Assembly: GCA_023333565.1 (NCBI GenBank)
Contig: JAJKFH010002994.1
Coordinates: forward strand, 496,001-560,000
Reading direction: 5' to 3'
DNA length: 64,000 nt
From: Puffinus mauretanicus
Lineage: Eukaryota; Chordata; Aves; Procellariiformes; Procellariidae
Of this stretch, positions 31,675 to 46,140 are shown piece by piece; the stretch's first letter is position 1; each line of letters opens with the position of its first letter. The notes beneath the pieces were generated by a model. That model was given only the letters and a program-made list of their open reading frames with translations. It was not told where the DNA came from and made no database searches. The position numbers and the translations under genes are program-made.

Positions 31675-34600
31675 CTGGGAGAACGAGAGAGCAGAAGTAC
31701 TGTTATCACATGAAGAATGCCTGTTATATGAGTTCACGCACAATACAATTGCAACATTCACACAAACAATACCAATTTTCAATATTTTTTTAAAAGGACA
31801 CAGTAAGACTGATCAGCTAATCTTTTGACTGGTTAAATCCTCTTGGGTTTCAGCTCTGTGGACTGGTTTGCGAGACTCCAATTCCTTTGCTGTTCCCTTT
31901 TTGCAACAAAATAAGCATATCGATATCTGAGCATATTCATTACATCTTTGAAGACCTTACTCCCCAACCTTCTGCAGAAGGGCAGTGTCATCTTTCTTAC
32001 ATATAAAGGTGCTTCACAAGTGATAATTATGGCGAAGTCAAAGATTACAGTTCTTCAGTCTCATACTTGTATACATGTACACAAAAGTAGCCTGTTACTC
32101 TTCTGTTTCAGTGTGCCTAGAAGTTTGATTCTAAATTTGGCTAAAAAAAAATATCATGAGGTCAAAGAGACCAAGAAATTTAATTTTACATTATGCAGAA
32201 AAGAGTTTTTTGACACAAATTTATGAAACTCTAAATTTAGACTCAGGCTCTTAATGTACTTTACAAAGCTGAATAGGAAAGTCAAGGGATTGAAAACGAT
32301 ACAAATAGTCAAGGAAAAATAGATCCTTCACATACATGTGTTAGGTGGCAGCTACCAGCCCTGACCCTTTAAAAAACCCAGCATTTCTAAGACTTCACTC
32401 ACACAAATGGATCCAATCCTTAAGCAGTCTTTTTTTATCATCATACTGGACCTTGGGCAAATGTTTCAGACTCATGCTCTCACCTGTGAAAGGTACCAGG
32501 AAAAGGGCCTACAGACCTAAAAGTATTTCTGTATCAATATAGTAAGACATATTACTTCTCCCCAGACATTTTGCCTGTCTTATATCTCTGGACCATATGG
32601 AAGCAATAAACACTATCCTCATCTCCTCTGAACAGCAGCTTTAACCAGCAAGTCCTTTTGCAATCTGCCAACACCGTAATGTCTGTTTTTTGTTTTTAAT
32701 CTGTAGCAGATCATTATCAGTAAAAGCTGTGAAATACTGGAATTCCCTTCCTCTGCTGATGCAGAAAAGTCAGGATTTGTTTTTCTGCTGATCCCACAGA
32801 AGATCCATTTTTCTATGCAGATGTTTGCTGGGAAAGATGGTTAATTGAAGTACATCAGGGTGCTGGCACACTCGACACTGGATCATTACACTGAATATTG
32901 ACTTACTCTTCAACAGCATTTTAGGTTTCTGCATGCACACTTAGGGAAATGCAGTAAAAGATCATAATAAGTAAATGTGTATGTATATAAATTAATGGAA
33001 AATTATTTTTAATTACAGCCTTTAATGTTGTTGGGGCAACATGAATTGCCTTTTGAAAAAATCTTTTGGACAATAATGGAAAACAGATTAACATATGTTT
33101 TCTTGTGCAGGAGAAGCTAATGTGCTCTTACATTGGAAAGAAATCATGCACACGATGTCTTGAATTAATAATAAATAATACACATTAGTTACTGAACTGA
33201 ACGATCACTCCTTGGGCAAATAAGGATTCAAAGTATGCAGGGAGTAGCCAGAAGACTAACCTGGACAGGTTAACATAAGCCTACAATAACACTTTCGATC
33301 TCTTTAGCCTCTGCAGTTGAGAAACATCTTTTGTTTGTTTTAGACTCCAGCCCCCAAATACTTGTTAACCCACTTACGGAAATTACAGTATTTGACATGG
33401 AAAAGATGTCGCTAAGACCATGCAAGTGACCCCATTATGTATCTGTAACAGAGTTAAGAGGGAAGAGAGCATCCTAATGCACCAGAAAAAACCAAATGTT
33501 TCCCAGCATTTTACAAATATTTTTAGCCAGGATAGTTTAAGGATCCTCTTTATATAAGCTTATGCATTCAGGATGAATTTATGTGTGAATGCCTCAGGTT
33601 ATATGGAGCCAGTAAATGATGTCTGGATTATGTCACATGCCTCCCAGATCAGAGCTGGGAACGTCCCATCCCAACACGCCGGCTACAGCTTAAGCGAATC
33701 CAGTTTCCGCTCGCTTCTCTGTAGGGTTTGGAGAACAATAAAATCACTGTCTTTCCTCCCAAACAGGGGGTGCCAGGTATCAGGCAAAGGTCTGAAAAAC
33801 TGCAGAACCTGAGAAGAGCGAAGGACTCAGAAGCACAAAACCTTCGGATCGGAAGAGCGCCCTGCTTTGGGAGCAGAAGGGTTGTTTTTCAGTTCAGCCA
33901 AGGAACTTATTTTTTTGGAGAAAAGAAGATGACTCGGATGCAGAAGAGATGAGCGGGAAAGGGCAGAAGTGCGAGGGGCTCTGGACCCATCAAAGGACCC
34001 TCAGCCACCTTTAAAGGTCACAGAGGCAAGTGAAGGGAGCCAAGGGTAGGGAAACAGATGAAGACAGCAGAACGAGAGAAGGAACAGAGGGATGTCCGAG
34101 GCCAAAGGACCAAGGGGAGATGGGACCAAGAGCAGTAAAGCAGAGGAGCATCCCGGGCCAGCAGAAAGGTGTGTGGCTGCCAGTAAAACAGGCTGACACA
34201 CAGAATGGTGCCTGAAAAACGAGGTGGAAGGACTCAGGACAATCCTGTATTTAAAATAGACACAAGTATTAATACTGGTATTTGTATGCCATTTTGGCTG
34301 GGGTCAGGATTTAAGAGCTCTATTACAGCACTGGTGTACGCAGCCAATTACAAAAAAAAGTGACCAAGGATATAGAATGCCATAAAAATGACATTTCTGC
34401 CCTTCAGTGCGCACAGATAATTCTGACTGAATCCAGTAGAAGTGTCAAACTGTAGCCAAGGGCAAAATTGTCCCTTTGTCCTTGTATCCAGACACACCAG
34501 CTGACTGATCCTGAACTCCCCTCTCCCTCCTACATTTTTTTCCACCTAGCTTTTCAGCACACAATCTGTCTCCGCACACCTAATAAAAGGATGCAACATC

Positions 34601-36043
34601 TCCAAAAAAATTCAAGCAAAACATCTCCAGCCTAGCAGTCTGCACACCAATGGAGGTTAATGCTGCAACTATAAATGTTATCTTTAAGTAAAGTAATGAA
34701 TTAAATTACTCTATATTCTTTCCTAGCACAAGTGTCAACAGCATTCAGAAGAATCTTCAAAAGGAATTCAGTCTTTTCATTTTAAAAGCTCAACTACCAC
34801 ATCAGTAGCTGGCACTCAGCAGTCCAAAATCACTTATTTGAAAAAGTCTCTAATAGCTACATTCACTGTTTGCTCAGCAGAAGTATTTATTATAAAATAA
34901 ATTACAGTTCTCACACCTTTTATGCACTCCGAGAAACAACGTGCATTGATTTATTGTTTACAAAGCACCGTGTTGAATTCAAACCTGCAAGGTACAAGGA
35001 AACTCCACTTTGGCTCACTGAGTTAGTCGCACACAGGTCATTTTTGATGTATTCACCATCCGCCACATTTGCTCGTTTTCAGCCCTTCCTGTTTCAATTT
35101 TTCTCTTTATTTCAACGGAACTACTTGACAGGCAAAATACCATCCAGCTCAAGGTGCTGGCATCTTGTCCTGTAGGTTTTCATTGAAAATCTGGTGGCAA
35201 CCTTGAAGGGAACAATGGCCAAGTTTAGCAAATCCGTGGTTATACTGACCCTAAATTTCTGACCAAAGTCATTCCACGTGAACTAAACTCACTTATAAGA
35301 GACACAGATCATATGATTTTACTTTAACTTTCTTCATTCCTGAAGCAACACGCAAGTTGGTTTCATGAGTGCCTGGATTCCCCCATCACCCCAAGAGCTG
35401 AAGGCAAGGAGAAAAAACCCAAAGTTCCGTCTTTCTTCAGATAGATACAGAGAATGAGGGTAATTAGTAACAAGACGACCTTTTGCCAAAATACACTGAT
35501 ATTTACAGTGTTTTACAGCAGATTTCTACATTGCAACCGAACATTATTCAGGGTTTGTCAAGGGTGATACTTTCTCAACATTAAAACAGATCACGAGAAA
35601 AAGAGTGGGTAAAATTGCTTTCAGGAACAAATATTATCTACTCTGTGTTTTCTCATTCCACAAATAGTATAATCATTTATCTGATCTAATTCCTTATAAT
35701 CTCTGTGTTAAAGTAATCATGTAAGCAAGACAGTTCTTCAGTCTGCATTACAGATAGCTTGTTCTAAGTTTCAACACTTTCAGGCTAAGGAATTTAGGAA
35801 ATCAAATTTTAAGCCCAAGCATTTGGATCTACAGAATAAGCATCACCAAGTAAAAAGAATCTGAATTGTTGAAACAGCATGACCATGAAATATGCTATTA
35901 TTTCTTCTCTTGCTACTGTGTTTGAAGTGAAAAACAAAATGCATTAAAAGCTATAGATTTTACAAAGTATAAGCTTTTACCAGTCATGAAAGAGCCCTCA
36001 AAGCTAACATGCCATCTATAAAAAAACAACTTAAGTAGTTTTC

Positions 36044-36062
36044 AAAAAAAAAAAAAAAAAAA
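36044..36062. repeat. Poly(A) run, A19
   Basis: Nineteen A followed by CACCCCAC, an A-run/C-run texture repeated elsewhere in the window (for example near 30000 and 57600). Confidence 0.85.
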
Positions 36063-36942
36063 CACCCCACTTTTCAATTCAATTGCTTATGGAAAATAAA
36101 AACCACAGAAAGGCTCAATTTTCTTTTTAAGATCAAGATAACCTATTAGGTTTGAACAGCATAACAAGCAAGCAAATTCAAGAATTGGTAACATGGAAGA
36201 AACTCAGTTCTTTTCCTAAATAAAATTAAATCAGATGAAAACCCTAAACACCATGAAGCTATTCACTTGCAAGCAAGAAGAATCTGGACTTTATGATTAA
36301 AATCCAGTTGATCCAACTCCTTCATTTAGATACCAGCTTAAAGAGGCAGAAACAATTCCTTTTTTATAACATGACAAGTGAATGGTTTGCCAAATGTTGT
36401 GGCTACAGCCCCCTAAACATTCAAATTTACTGAACCTTGAAGGAAACTGCTGTTGGATTCTTTATACATGGAAGAACTGAAAAATACAGATGACACTTCT
36501 GAAATTGCAGTCAGTGGCATGGCCAAGAAACTTCACTAGCAGGGCAGATTAATATTTTGGTTTGGCAAAAAACAAACAACATTTTTTCCCACACATTTGT
36601 TTTCTTTAAAAACATGTATAAGTTTACTGGTCAGAGCAAACGGTGTACGGAGCCACTGGGGCTTGTTAAAATGTTCTAATTACTAAAACATTTACGTAGG
36701 CAATTTCAAACTAAAAGCATACATTATCAACTAATGTGCATTTATGTTTAATTAAGAAAAAAAGAAAAATCCTACTTGTAACATATCTATGATCGTCACA
36801 GAGCAGATTTTGGCCAAATAAGGTAAACATCTTAGCCTCTTAAAATTAGAGGCATTATAACCTAGCACTTTGCTAGCACAAGACAAAATATGAAGAGTTA
36901 TTTGGGAGGGGAAGAAAAGGAGGAGAAGGGCCAGAGCATTTT

Positions 36943-36963
36943 AAAAAAAAAAAAAAAAAAAAA
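36943..36963. repeat. Poly(A) run, A21
   Basis: Twenty-one A downstream of a purine-rich stretch at 36904-36932. No retroposed gene is recognised next to it. Confidence 0.85.
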
Positions 36964-38663
36964 GGGCAAAACAGAAGCAGTGCATTGAATTTTTTCAAGA
37001 TTCAATAAAATTTTTATCAGGGAAGGTTCCTGGGTCTAGGAAGTAATTTCGGATCACTAAACAACGTCAGAATTGCCTGCAGCCCAATGATCACGGCATT
37101 CACTCAGGGCACAAGAGCATTCCAGCATTTGAATATTCAATTTTATTTTTTCTTTAAGCAAGAAGGAAAGATGACAAATTTCCTACCCAAATTCAAAACT
37201 CTTTCTAAGCTCTGCTGGTAGATGCCCTCATCTAATCCCTGCACCTCAGTGACCATGCCAAGGCGCCCATGGTGTTGGCTTAATTTCTAGGAAAGAAAGA
37301 AGAACCAACACTTTCTTTGAAGCTCTTAGAAAGTTTCCAATAGAAGGTAATGCAAAAAAGCCACTAATTCTATTTTTCTTGCACCGTATGAGCATCACTG
37401 TACACATAGTTTAGGCATTTTTAGAACTCATAATGATCCTAATCCAATCAACATCCATATTAGATAAATCCACCTTTATTGCTAATACAACCCTAATAGA
37501 CACAAGGGTTGTACAAAGAAAGAAAAAAATTGTTATTTCAGCATAACCAGTATAGCACTTCAAAGGGCAAGAACTCACACACTTTTTACTACTAAGTTCT
37601 CAAATCTACTTTTCAAATTGCAAGAGCTATAGGTTAATATTTTCTTTCACAGCAACCCTCTAAGGATCTTCAGATCAGATAATCCTTTTTCCAATGTCAT
37701 ATAAATCCAGGCCTCCTGTAAAAGAATTTCTCTGTTCAGGGATTCATAAATCCACCAACTTTAGTAATGAATTGGGTGTTTCCTTTCCTAGGAACTCAAT
37801 TGAAGAAAAAATCCTCTCTCTGCTAAGCAGTGAAACACTGAAGGCTTTAAATTGAGAGATCAAAGAAAGGCTGGTTTCAGGTGCTCCAGCGATTACACAA
37901 TACGTCATCTGGATTAATCTGGGGAATGGTTAAATGTCCACTGACATTGTCCAGACCCCTCTTTGCAGTTATCCTACACTAAATCAAGTTCCTCCCCTAG
38001 TAAAAAGGAGAGAGACTCAATGCTAACTTTTTCAGGTTTTTTTGGTTTTATTAGAATTCATTCTTGTTTCCTGTCATTGCTAGCCTTGTATCCATACAGT
38101 GCACCGCATACAGATTCAAGCTGAAAAAAACCCCTAAATCTCACTCAAAGATTTCTCATTAAGCACACCAGGTTAGTATCGTGAGTACCAGGATCAAGCA
38201 GTTGCACCAGCTGCAGGTATATCTTCAAATAAATGATGTCCTAGGTGCTTGGAAGATGTCAAGTGATCATCAAATATTGATAAAGGTTAAAGAAACTGCT
38301 TATAAAGCCCAAGATATTGAGCAATACCTGCACAAGACAAGACAAGAATCATCTCCATCATTAGAAGGAAAAGACCCTATAGAATAAAACATCTTTCAGT
38401 CCGTAGAAAAACTGCTTTCCAAGAAAACCTGCACAGCACTTTGTTTTCTCTTTCATGGCTTAAGTCAGGATTTCAAGGATAAGAAAATCATGTTTGCAAT
38501 TACAAAGTTTTAAACACAACAGAAATCAGCTTTATTCCAGTGATACACTAGGGAGCAGAGTTTCTAAAGATCAGCAGTGTTTTCTTAATCATTTCTACAG
38601 AGAGAAATTGATATGAGTGACACTAATTGATATGCTCAATAAAATATAAAGAAAAAAAATGAA

Positions 38664-39080
38664 TTATATATAACAGATAATATCAACTCGGTAGAACCCC
38701 ACAGCTGTAATTCCCATAGTGTTACACACTTGGCACACTTTGCAAACCAAAGAAGAGCGCTTAACGTAAGCAGCTGGAATAAAGAAAAGTTGTATTAAAA
38801 AGTAGCCCAATATATAAATAGATGGCACCTCTCTTTTAGTTGATGACAATACTATTTTCTTACGTGGCACACAGTCACAGCAGTTACATTGCACCACAGC
38901 CAATATGAATCTTAGCTCCCCATACTGCTCAATCCTCCATTTAAACACCTCTTGCTCAACTTCTTGTTGTTTTTTTCTCTCCACAAGAACAGGTCTCTTG
39001 TGAACTCTGTGTCCAGCCATCACGCTGCCCATTACAGAAAGGAAAAGAAATGCAATAAATCCTTTTTCTCCCTGACTCAT
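38664..39080 (-). other. Open frame with signal-peptide-like start, unrecognised
   Basis: An ATG at 39080-39078 with A at -3 opens a 138-codon frame. The start MSQGEKGFIAFLFLSVMGS followed by Val-Met-Ala-Gly looks like a signal peptide: one Lys, a hydrophobic stretch and small residues before a possible cut. A charged segment rich in Lys, Gln and Glu follows, then Cys-Asn-Cys-Cys-Asp-Cys, a second hydrophobic stretch and Cys-Lys-Val-Cys-Gln-Val-Cys. An AATAAA lies about 130 nt downstream (38536-38531). I do not recognise the protein. It sits in the sense orientation inside a CUX1 intron and may be a chance frame. Confidence 0.2.
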
Positions 39081-42000
39081 GATCAAATATGTCCTCTTTC
39101 ACAATGTATTTTTGCTTTACCCTGCAAAGCCCTATGAGTAGTGTTGAAGTCAGTAATCAGGAGTGTCCAGATTAGGATCATTCTGGGTTTCCTCCCACCT
39201 CAGACCACTGGTCACAATCCTTTGGGCCACAGAGGAGTTCAAAGAAGGCTGCTGAAACACGAGATAATTTTTGCACCCGAAATTTGCAGAAACAAATAAC
39301 CTTGTTTAGACGGACCTAAAAATCAGCTTCCACTAACTTCTGAGGGAGCTGGTGAGAAGTCTGCAACCTCACGAGCTGTGGGCTCGTGCTCCTGCAGGTT
39401 CTAGTACTGGCAGGCAAAGAGAGGAGTCCCCGCAATTCAGTTCTGGTGTAATCATATCAACCTGCCTTTAGAGACTAAGGAGAAAAGGAGAAAGAACTTT
39501 CTGATGTTTAATTTTTGATGTATTTATGCCTGAATCCCACCTGCATTAATGTCCTGAGATTGAGATACTGTACCAGTATCAGTACAAACCCACCAGATTT
39601 GCAGGATCAAGTCCTCAGGGTGAGGAACACAATCTCCATGTTCAGGTTATGACGAATATTCATGCTCAGAGGAGCCGATTTAGACAAACAAACATTTCCA
39701 GCTGCCTTCCTGGCCACTGCCAATCTGCGCTGTGCTATGCCGTGGGTAGCAGGAGTCACTGCCTGATCCAATACTACGGCTCTGAGGATTTTCTAACAAT
39801 GCAAGATGACACAGATGCGGCAAACTCTCTATTTCCCAGTGCCTCCTGTTACAAATTGAAAGAGCTTGCTGCAATTCCCCTCTCCTGACTTCAGTTGATT
39901 CAATAACGTACCAGAATTTAAACACAGACACTCTCCCCGCTCCCTCACTTGCACACAAAGCATATCAAAAGCATGGAATTACTCCTGACTTGGCCTTGAG
40001 CAGCCAACATGATGTCAATTTTACATGTTTTATAAAGCAACAGCATGTAGAAAGCAACTCAAATGCAGGTCATATCAAACATGTGACCCACAGAGCAATC
40101 AAAGACTGCCTGAAACTGTCATTCAAGGTTCAATCATCTTCTTGCAGGAAAAATGAAACATCTGTGGCCCAGAGAATTAAGTTATGTATTGCATAATTCA
40201 TCTGGTGTCTGCCACAGCAGCCATTTTAATGCTCTAGTGATAAACATGTTTGATTATTTTTGTTTTGTTTCCTGTCGCCTCCATGGTATTTCTATTTATC
40301 TACCCATACTACAACGCATAATGGAGATAACAAATATAGAAAACAGTGTTATAGTCGGCTGATAAGACATGGGAAATCAGCAGTCTTATTAATCACATTA
40401 AGGCAGCATCATTATTAAACCTTATGTTCCCTGTAATTGTACTCATTTTGGTTCTTTTGGGTACACTCTGTAGTTAGATTTGATGATGAAATCATTGTTT
40501 CCCAAGGATCCAAACATGAGCTTTGGAGGTCTTCCTAACAGAAAGCTGCTCTCCTCATACACAAAGCAAGCTTCTCACTGGTTTTCCATCCCCTCATTCC
40601 TCTTTGATCCCGACATAAGCAGGAGGGACCTGCATCTCATACCAGACAACGCAGAGGACCCCTCTCTGTTCACTTATTCCACTAGTGGGTTTGTAGTCCA
40701 CACTGTGAGAAACCGTAATCTGAAGCATCCTTTGCAAGTCATTTTGGGAAGTGATTGTTTTATTAATGGTAGCTTACTTCAATTTACTCCCAGACTTGTA
40801 AACCCTAACATTTTCTCACCTGCCATGAACTTCACTGACTTTCAGAACATGTCCCTGCAGAGCAGGTGTGAACTTTAAAGCTCTGGGTCCATGTCCTCCC
40901 GTCTGGGTATTTATTCCTGTTGCCAGGAGTAGACTATTTCTGCAATCTACTCATAGAGCTTTAGATGTCAGTTAATTTGTTACACAATTAAACTGAGCAG
41001 CTATCATTTGTGCAAAATTTAATAGACTTGGTCAATACTGGCTTGCTCCAAAAAGGTGCTTTGCACTGGCCTGATGGAAGAAAACAAGCAACAGCCTCTA
41101 AAGTGGTGGAGTCAGGCATATTCTTACCCATTTTCATGATTCGGAGTCTACAGGATTCCCACAGTGAGCAAAATCCTCTCTATAAAGCAACAAGTCAGCA
41201 CTATTACAAAACCTATTTGTTCGGACCAGAGTTTTACCTGACACCCTGAGAGCTTGCACGCTGTTTCCTGTGATGGTCTACATGGAGGTTAGTCAGTGGA
41301 TAAAACAACACACTCTCCCGTAAGCCCAAATGCAAATAAAGCAGTGTTTCCTATCGATTGTTCCTATAAAGTTGTTTAGACGGTATCTATTGTAACAGTA
41401 TCAGCTGTCCCATCTGTGCTTCGTGGCTGCCCCCCATTGCTATTTCCTCCTGCAATATTTCTAGGTCACTCCCTTATCCCCTAAATGTCATCTCTTCACC
41501 TCCCCTCCACAAATGGAAAGACAGATTACGGATGCTTTCCAGCAACACATACATGGCTGATCAGCCAGCAAGGGGAGAGGCAACTGCTGCTCTCTCAACC
41601 TGCAGCCCTCCACTCAAATGCATTATTTGTCTGCCTTTCCTATCCATTCCCAATTCCTACAAGATTCACCAGAGCTCCCTGTGCCAGGGATTTCTAATGC
41701 TGTTAATTACTGTTGAAGTCAATCACCAGCTTCCAAGTTAATTTAGGAGGGGAACTGACGCACTGCAAACTGATCACCGAGCAGGCTGGCAGTAGAACAG
41801 ACCACAAGCTCATGGAAGCTTCGTTTCCTTAGGAAGCCGGGGTAAAGGCTGTGGCCATGCAGTGCTACTGCTGGCCACATGTGCACGGACACACAAACAG
41901 GCTGCTCTGCCCCCACTGCACAAAAGCAGAACTCGCCATTTTTTATTTTACTTGAAAAAAAAGTATAACAAAGTATAAAATAAGAACTTCCTTAAAGACC

Positions 42001-45000
42001 AAGTCTTAACTGATTAACTCTGCTGCTCTACAACTTGCGTAAGCTGTTTTATAATTGTTTCTCCAAATAAATAATAATAATAATAGATAGTTTGGCATTT
42101 TGGAAATACAGCACCTGCAACAATATACTTATTTTTACTGATGGAGTTAAAATAGATAATTTATCCAAAATTAGAAATTTTAATTGCAGGCATCTTAGGT
42201 GTCATTCTGTTTTATTGGAATGGCAATACTTTAAACTGTGAAGAATCAGCAGGAAGAGTTGTCTGTGCTTTGATTAAAGATCCTCTAAAAATACACAAAT
42301 ATTTTAACTTACTCAATAATGTCACTGGAGTTACAATGTGTAAAATCAGTACATATGTCTTGGCAAGGTCATGGGGGTTTTTTGCTGGGTTTTTTGGTTT
42401 TTTTTTTTTTTAGAATCACCATGACACACCTGAAAAATTACTTCAGGTTTTGAGTAGTTACAACCCCAAAATGAACAATCTTCCCTCATTCTACATCAAT
42501 GCTAAAAAATCACATATTTCTGTATGTTTGTTTTCTTTAAAACAAAAATAACCTCAATAACTGGACACTGTTCACAATTTTTACTATAGCAACATACGTA
42601 TTCCAGATTCATCTTTACGAGTTTCTTTCCAGAGACACTCAGCACCTCTTCTTCTCCTTAACTGCAGAAAGAGCTGGGGAGCTCAGTAATTTGGAAAATC
42701 TAGGTATCTATTCGTTTCTCCACTAACTTATTCTGTATCTTTGCCCATCACTGTAAGAACCTATAAAATGCTTTTCTTTAACTTACCTCAGTCTGTATTC
42801 AGTGAAACAGATTTAAGTCAGCTTGAAAATAAAACAGTACAGTAAGCAATTTTATGTACAGGTGTCACTCCACAGGCATATATCAAGGCAAAATTACTGT
42901 TTACCACTACAGCAATGACAGACCATCAGCTCCTACCTTGTGGAGAACGGTAATTTTCCAGTGGCCTGAACATGTATTGGGGTAAATATAACAGACTACA
43001 GAAGACAAATCCATACCTGTTTCAATCTTAGCTGAAAAGCTCAAGTTCTCTAAATTATCTCTTCCCTCTTCTCAGTCTGACTTTGGTAACTGCTACTACG
43101 GAGTATAAAACAACATCCTCAACGGCCTTTTGAAGGATTTACTGGCATGAAACAAGATAAATATGTCCACCAGGCCAATAATCTCCAATTTACTATTTCC
43201 TACCAAGCTGCTTATGTATCCCTCCAAGCACATTTACTAACAGGCACCCAAATATGATAATATCCTGCTTCCCTACGTTGTCAAATGCACCTGTAGCATC
43301 TGGTCAGTCGTTTATGATGGACAACAAAAAGGCATTATTTAGTGTTAGAATCTGGATAAAAATGTAACTTATTTTTACCTTTTGCCTTTATCTATGTAAA
43401 GAACACGCACATTGTGCAAAAGAAAAGCTAAATGTTGACTCTGCAGTAACACAGCATTCAAGTGGGAGATGTATTTGGGGAATGCTTTAGAAGTGAATAT
43501 AGGTGATGTGCCTATTCTCTGCTAGCTACTCAAGCAAGTATTTCTTTCTGGCTATCGAAGAAAACAGCATTACACGGTCTCTGATAAAGGCAACTGATGT
43601 CCTTCTACCCAATAAATGGATTGAAAATAGCATAAAGCATGATGGGAGACGTGTTTACTGTACATTTTGAGTAGGTTTTACCTTTCCCATGAGCTATGCT
43701 GAAGATTAACAACCAGGATGATTGCTATCTTTATAACAATGTATCCAATTACCAATATGGTTTCCTCTCTTCCCAGTTTGTTCTAGCTTTGCTGTGAATG
43801 GAAACACTACTTCTGTCAAATTGCAATCATGTCACCATTTTGCAGTTTCAGTCTATAGCTATCAATAGCATGAATCTTGCTGTCCTGAGTGACAAAGCTG
43901 CAAAAAAACAGGCAGAAAGAAACAAAGGAGGGAACGAGAGACCACAGAAGAGAGGAAAAAAAACGGAGGAAGGAGAAAAGGCAGGTATTGTCTAAATCTG
44001 CACCAGTTCATTATTACTTAATGGAGACCAATGCCTGAGACACAGAACAACCTCCTGGTCTTCAGACAAAAGAGTTTCCTTCCTCTCTTTCCCCTCCCTC
44101 CTCTAGATTTGCTCTCACTCCAGTGGGGCACCCCAAAAAACAGACTCAGCCTCCAGTTGCCCTCAGGAGTTTTACCTGGTCGAGGAGCTGGATGGCAGGT
44201 TGGCATCAATTAGATGCTGTGCTGGTGTGAATCAGCGCAGCTTCACTCGAGTCGCTTGCACCAGCAGAGCATCCGGCATATTTTATTTTTACATCTTTGC
44301 TGAATATATAAAGCTGCTCAATTCTTTCCTAACTTAAGTCTCCAGTTGTATCGGATTATGAGAGATGCTCACTAATATGATTGACAGATTGCCTGTCTAC
44401 ACAGAAGCTAAACTAGATATATATTAGACAGCGAAATTACTTTAAATAATCCTTCGTGGCAAAACCCAACACCACTATATACTACTGCAAGCCCTTGGAG
44501 GACAACAGTGCAGTATTTTCTAATTTAACCTTTTACAATTTTATGTACAGAAACACTTTTCAAATTCTCTATTTCCCTTTCAACAGTCATTTAGCCTTTA
44601 AAATACTGCTAAAGTAAAACAGCTTCAGGCTTGACTAATATTGTAGTCTGTGGTATGGAACTATTTGATTATTCTGTTTCAACAGTTAATATAACAACAG
44701 GTTTAGTATTTCTACAGGAGGGGAGTTTGAACTGGATATAATAGTTTTCTATTGTTAACGACAATTCCTCAACATTTCTACTATATCCAAAAGATACGCT
44801 GATGTCAGAAGCCTCTTCAATGGATGAAAACCATCCTTCCTAAATGTAAAAACCAGCTGTAGCACAGAAAGGAGGTTAAGACAATGCTGAGCTACCTTTT
44901 GGATTTGCCTGTTTTTTAATGCATTTCTAACTCTATTAGCCAATTAACAGCCACAAGACCAGCATTTGCTTAATGAGCGAGCTCACACTGTTTAGACCTT

Positions 45001-45756
45001 CAATGGCCAAACACCCTTCCCTGGTTGTTCCCTGGCCTTGGGAGGTGTAAAGGTAAGCCTATAACCAAATCAAGTGTCACACCTCCACCTCACTCCCCTC
45101 TGCCTCCTGCTGCAGCACCCACATTTCTCCATCTTCTCTTCTATGGTCTCACCTGCGAGACCTGGTGAGCTGGCCTGATCCATAAGCTGCTGAGATGGAC
45201 ACCTGGGCTGGGCTAGGACATAACACCAGGCTCTGTGCTTGATGGGACACCCCAGGAAGACACACCATTTGCAAAGATGCAGCTTCTCTGTCCTCAGTTT
45301 ATTGGGTTCAGTTGGGTACTTATCTGGAGCATGAACTTGTACACAATTACAGCCACAGAGCAGGGGAATTTCCCCTTCTTTTACCCTAAGTGGACATTTT
45401 GTGCCATCAGTTCGTGCAGTGTCTGTGTAAAAGTTTTAAACTTTCCAAATACGGCATATCTAGTCTTCCTCTATTTTCTCTAGGCTTAGCTCCTTTTATG
45501 GCATTAAGTAGTAAATCAGTAATTCAGGGAATCTTACTTTGCTTCTGAAGTGTTATACACACAGAGAGGATGGGGCCAGACTTGCTGGCCCCTCGAGCTG
45601 CACACAGCTCTGCCTCCTTCCCCCAGCACCTTGCCTTCGCGCGCAGGTTGTTGTAGCTGCATCATCTTCCCAAGCCACGGGCTGAAGCGAACAACAGAAG
45701 TTTATTTGATGTTATATCAGACCTAAGACAACCCTGCTGTCACACACAAAAGAAAA

Positions 45757-45773
45757 GGGCCGGGAGGGGAGGG
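45757..45773 (+). other. G-quadruplex motif, very short loops
   Basis: G runs at 45757-45759, 45762-45764, 45766-45769 and 45771-45773 with loops of 2, 1 and 1 bases, the arrangement expected to be most stable. It is on the plus strand, the template strand for CUX1. Confidence 0.75.
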
Positions 45774-46140
45774 TCTATATGGGCAGGATGCACCAATACA
45801 TTGTAAAGCTCACAAATTTCATCCAGGGACTTTTTTTTCTTAAACTTGTTCCCAGAAATGGTCAATAATGAAGTCTTCCACAGACTCTGGCCATGCAGCT
45901 TCTTTTAGGGTTGTAAAGTCTTCAGTACAGCTAACCTTACTGCAATACCAATGCTATGTTGGTAGAAGATACAAGAGAAAAGGAATTAACTAGAAAAAAA
46001 GCAGGGGGGGAAAATGTTAAATAAAAGAAGTGTAGTTAATACAGATACCAGACAATATATTCACCAAAAAACAGTAACAAGAAGTGTTAGAGAAAAAGCA
46101 AGGCTTATCTACCAGAAAGACTGCTAAATACTGACCTGGG

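Noticed and set aside
40483..40878. A 131-codon plus-strand open frame starting at an ATG
   Set aside because: No recognisable domain, signal peptide or splice context. It is antisense to CUX1 in a long intron, so a chance frame is the simplest reading.
42784..42826. Strong GTAAGT donor at 42785 with an upstream TTTTCAAG acceptor, considered as the missing upstream exon
   Set aside because: All three frames between the sites contain stops and none matches the expected CUX1 residues.
43008..43045. A 15-nt stretch between TTTTCAG and GTATGG on the minus strand, considered as a microexon
   Set aside because: No family sequence to support it, poor context upstream, and such short pairs of sites are expected by chance in 32 kb of intron.
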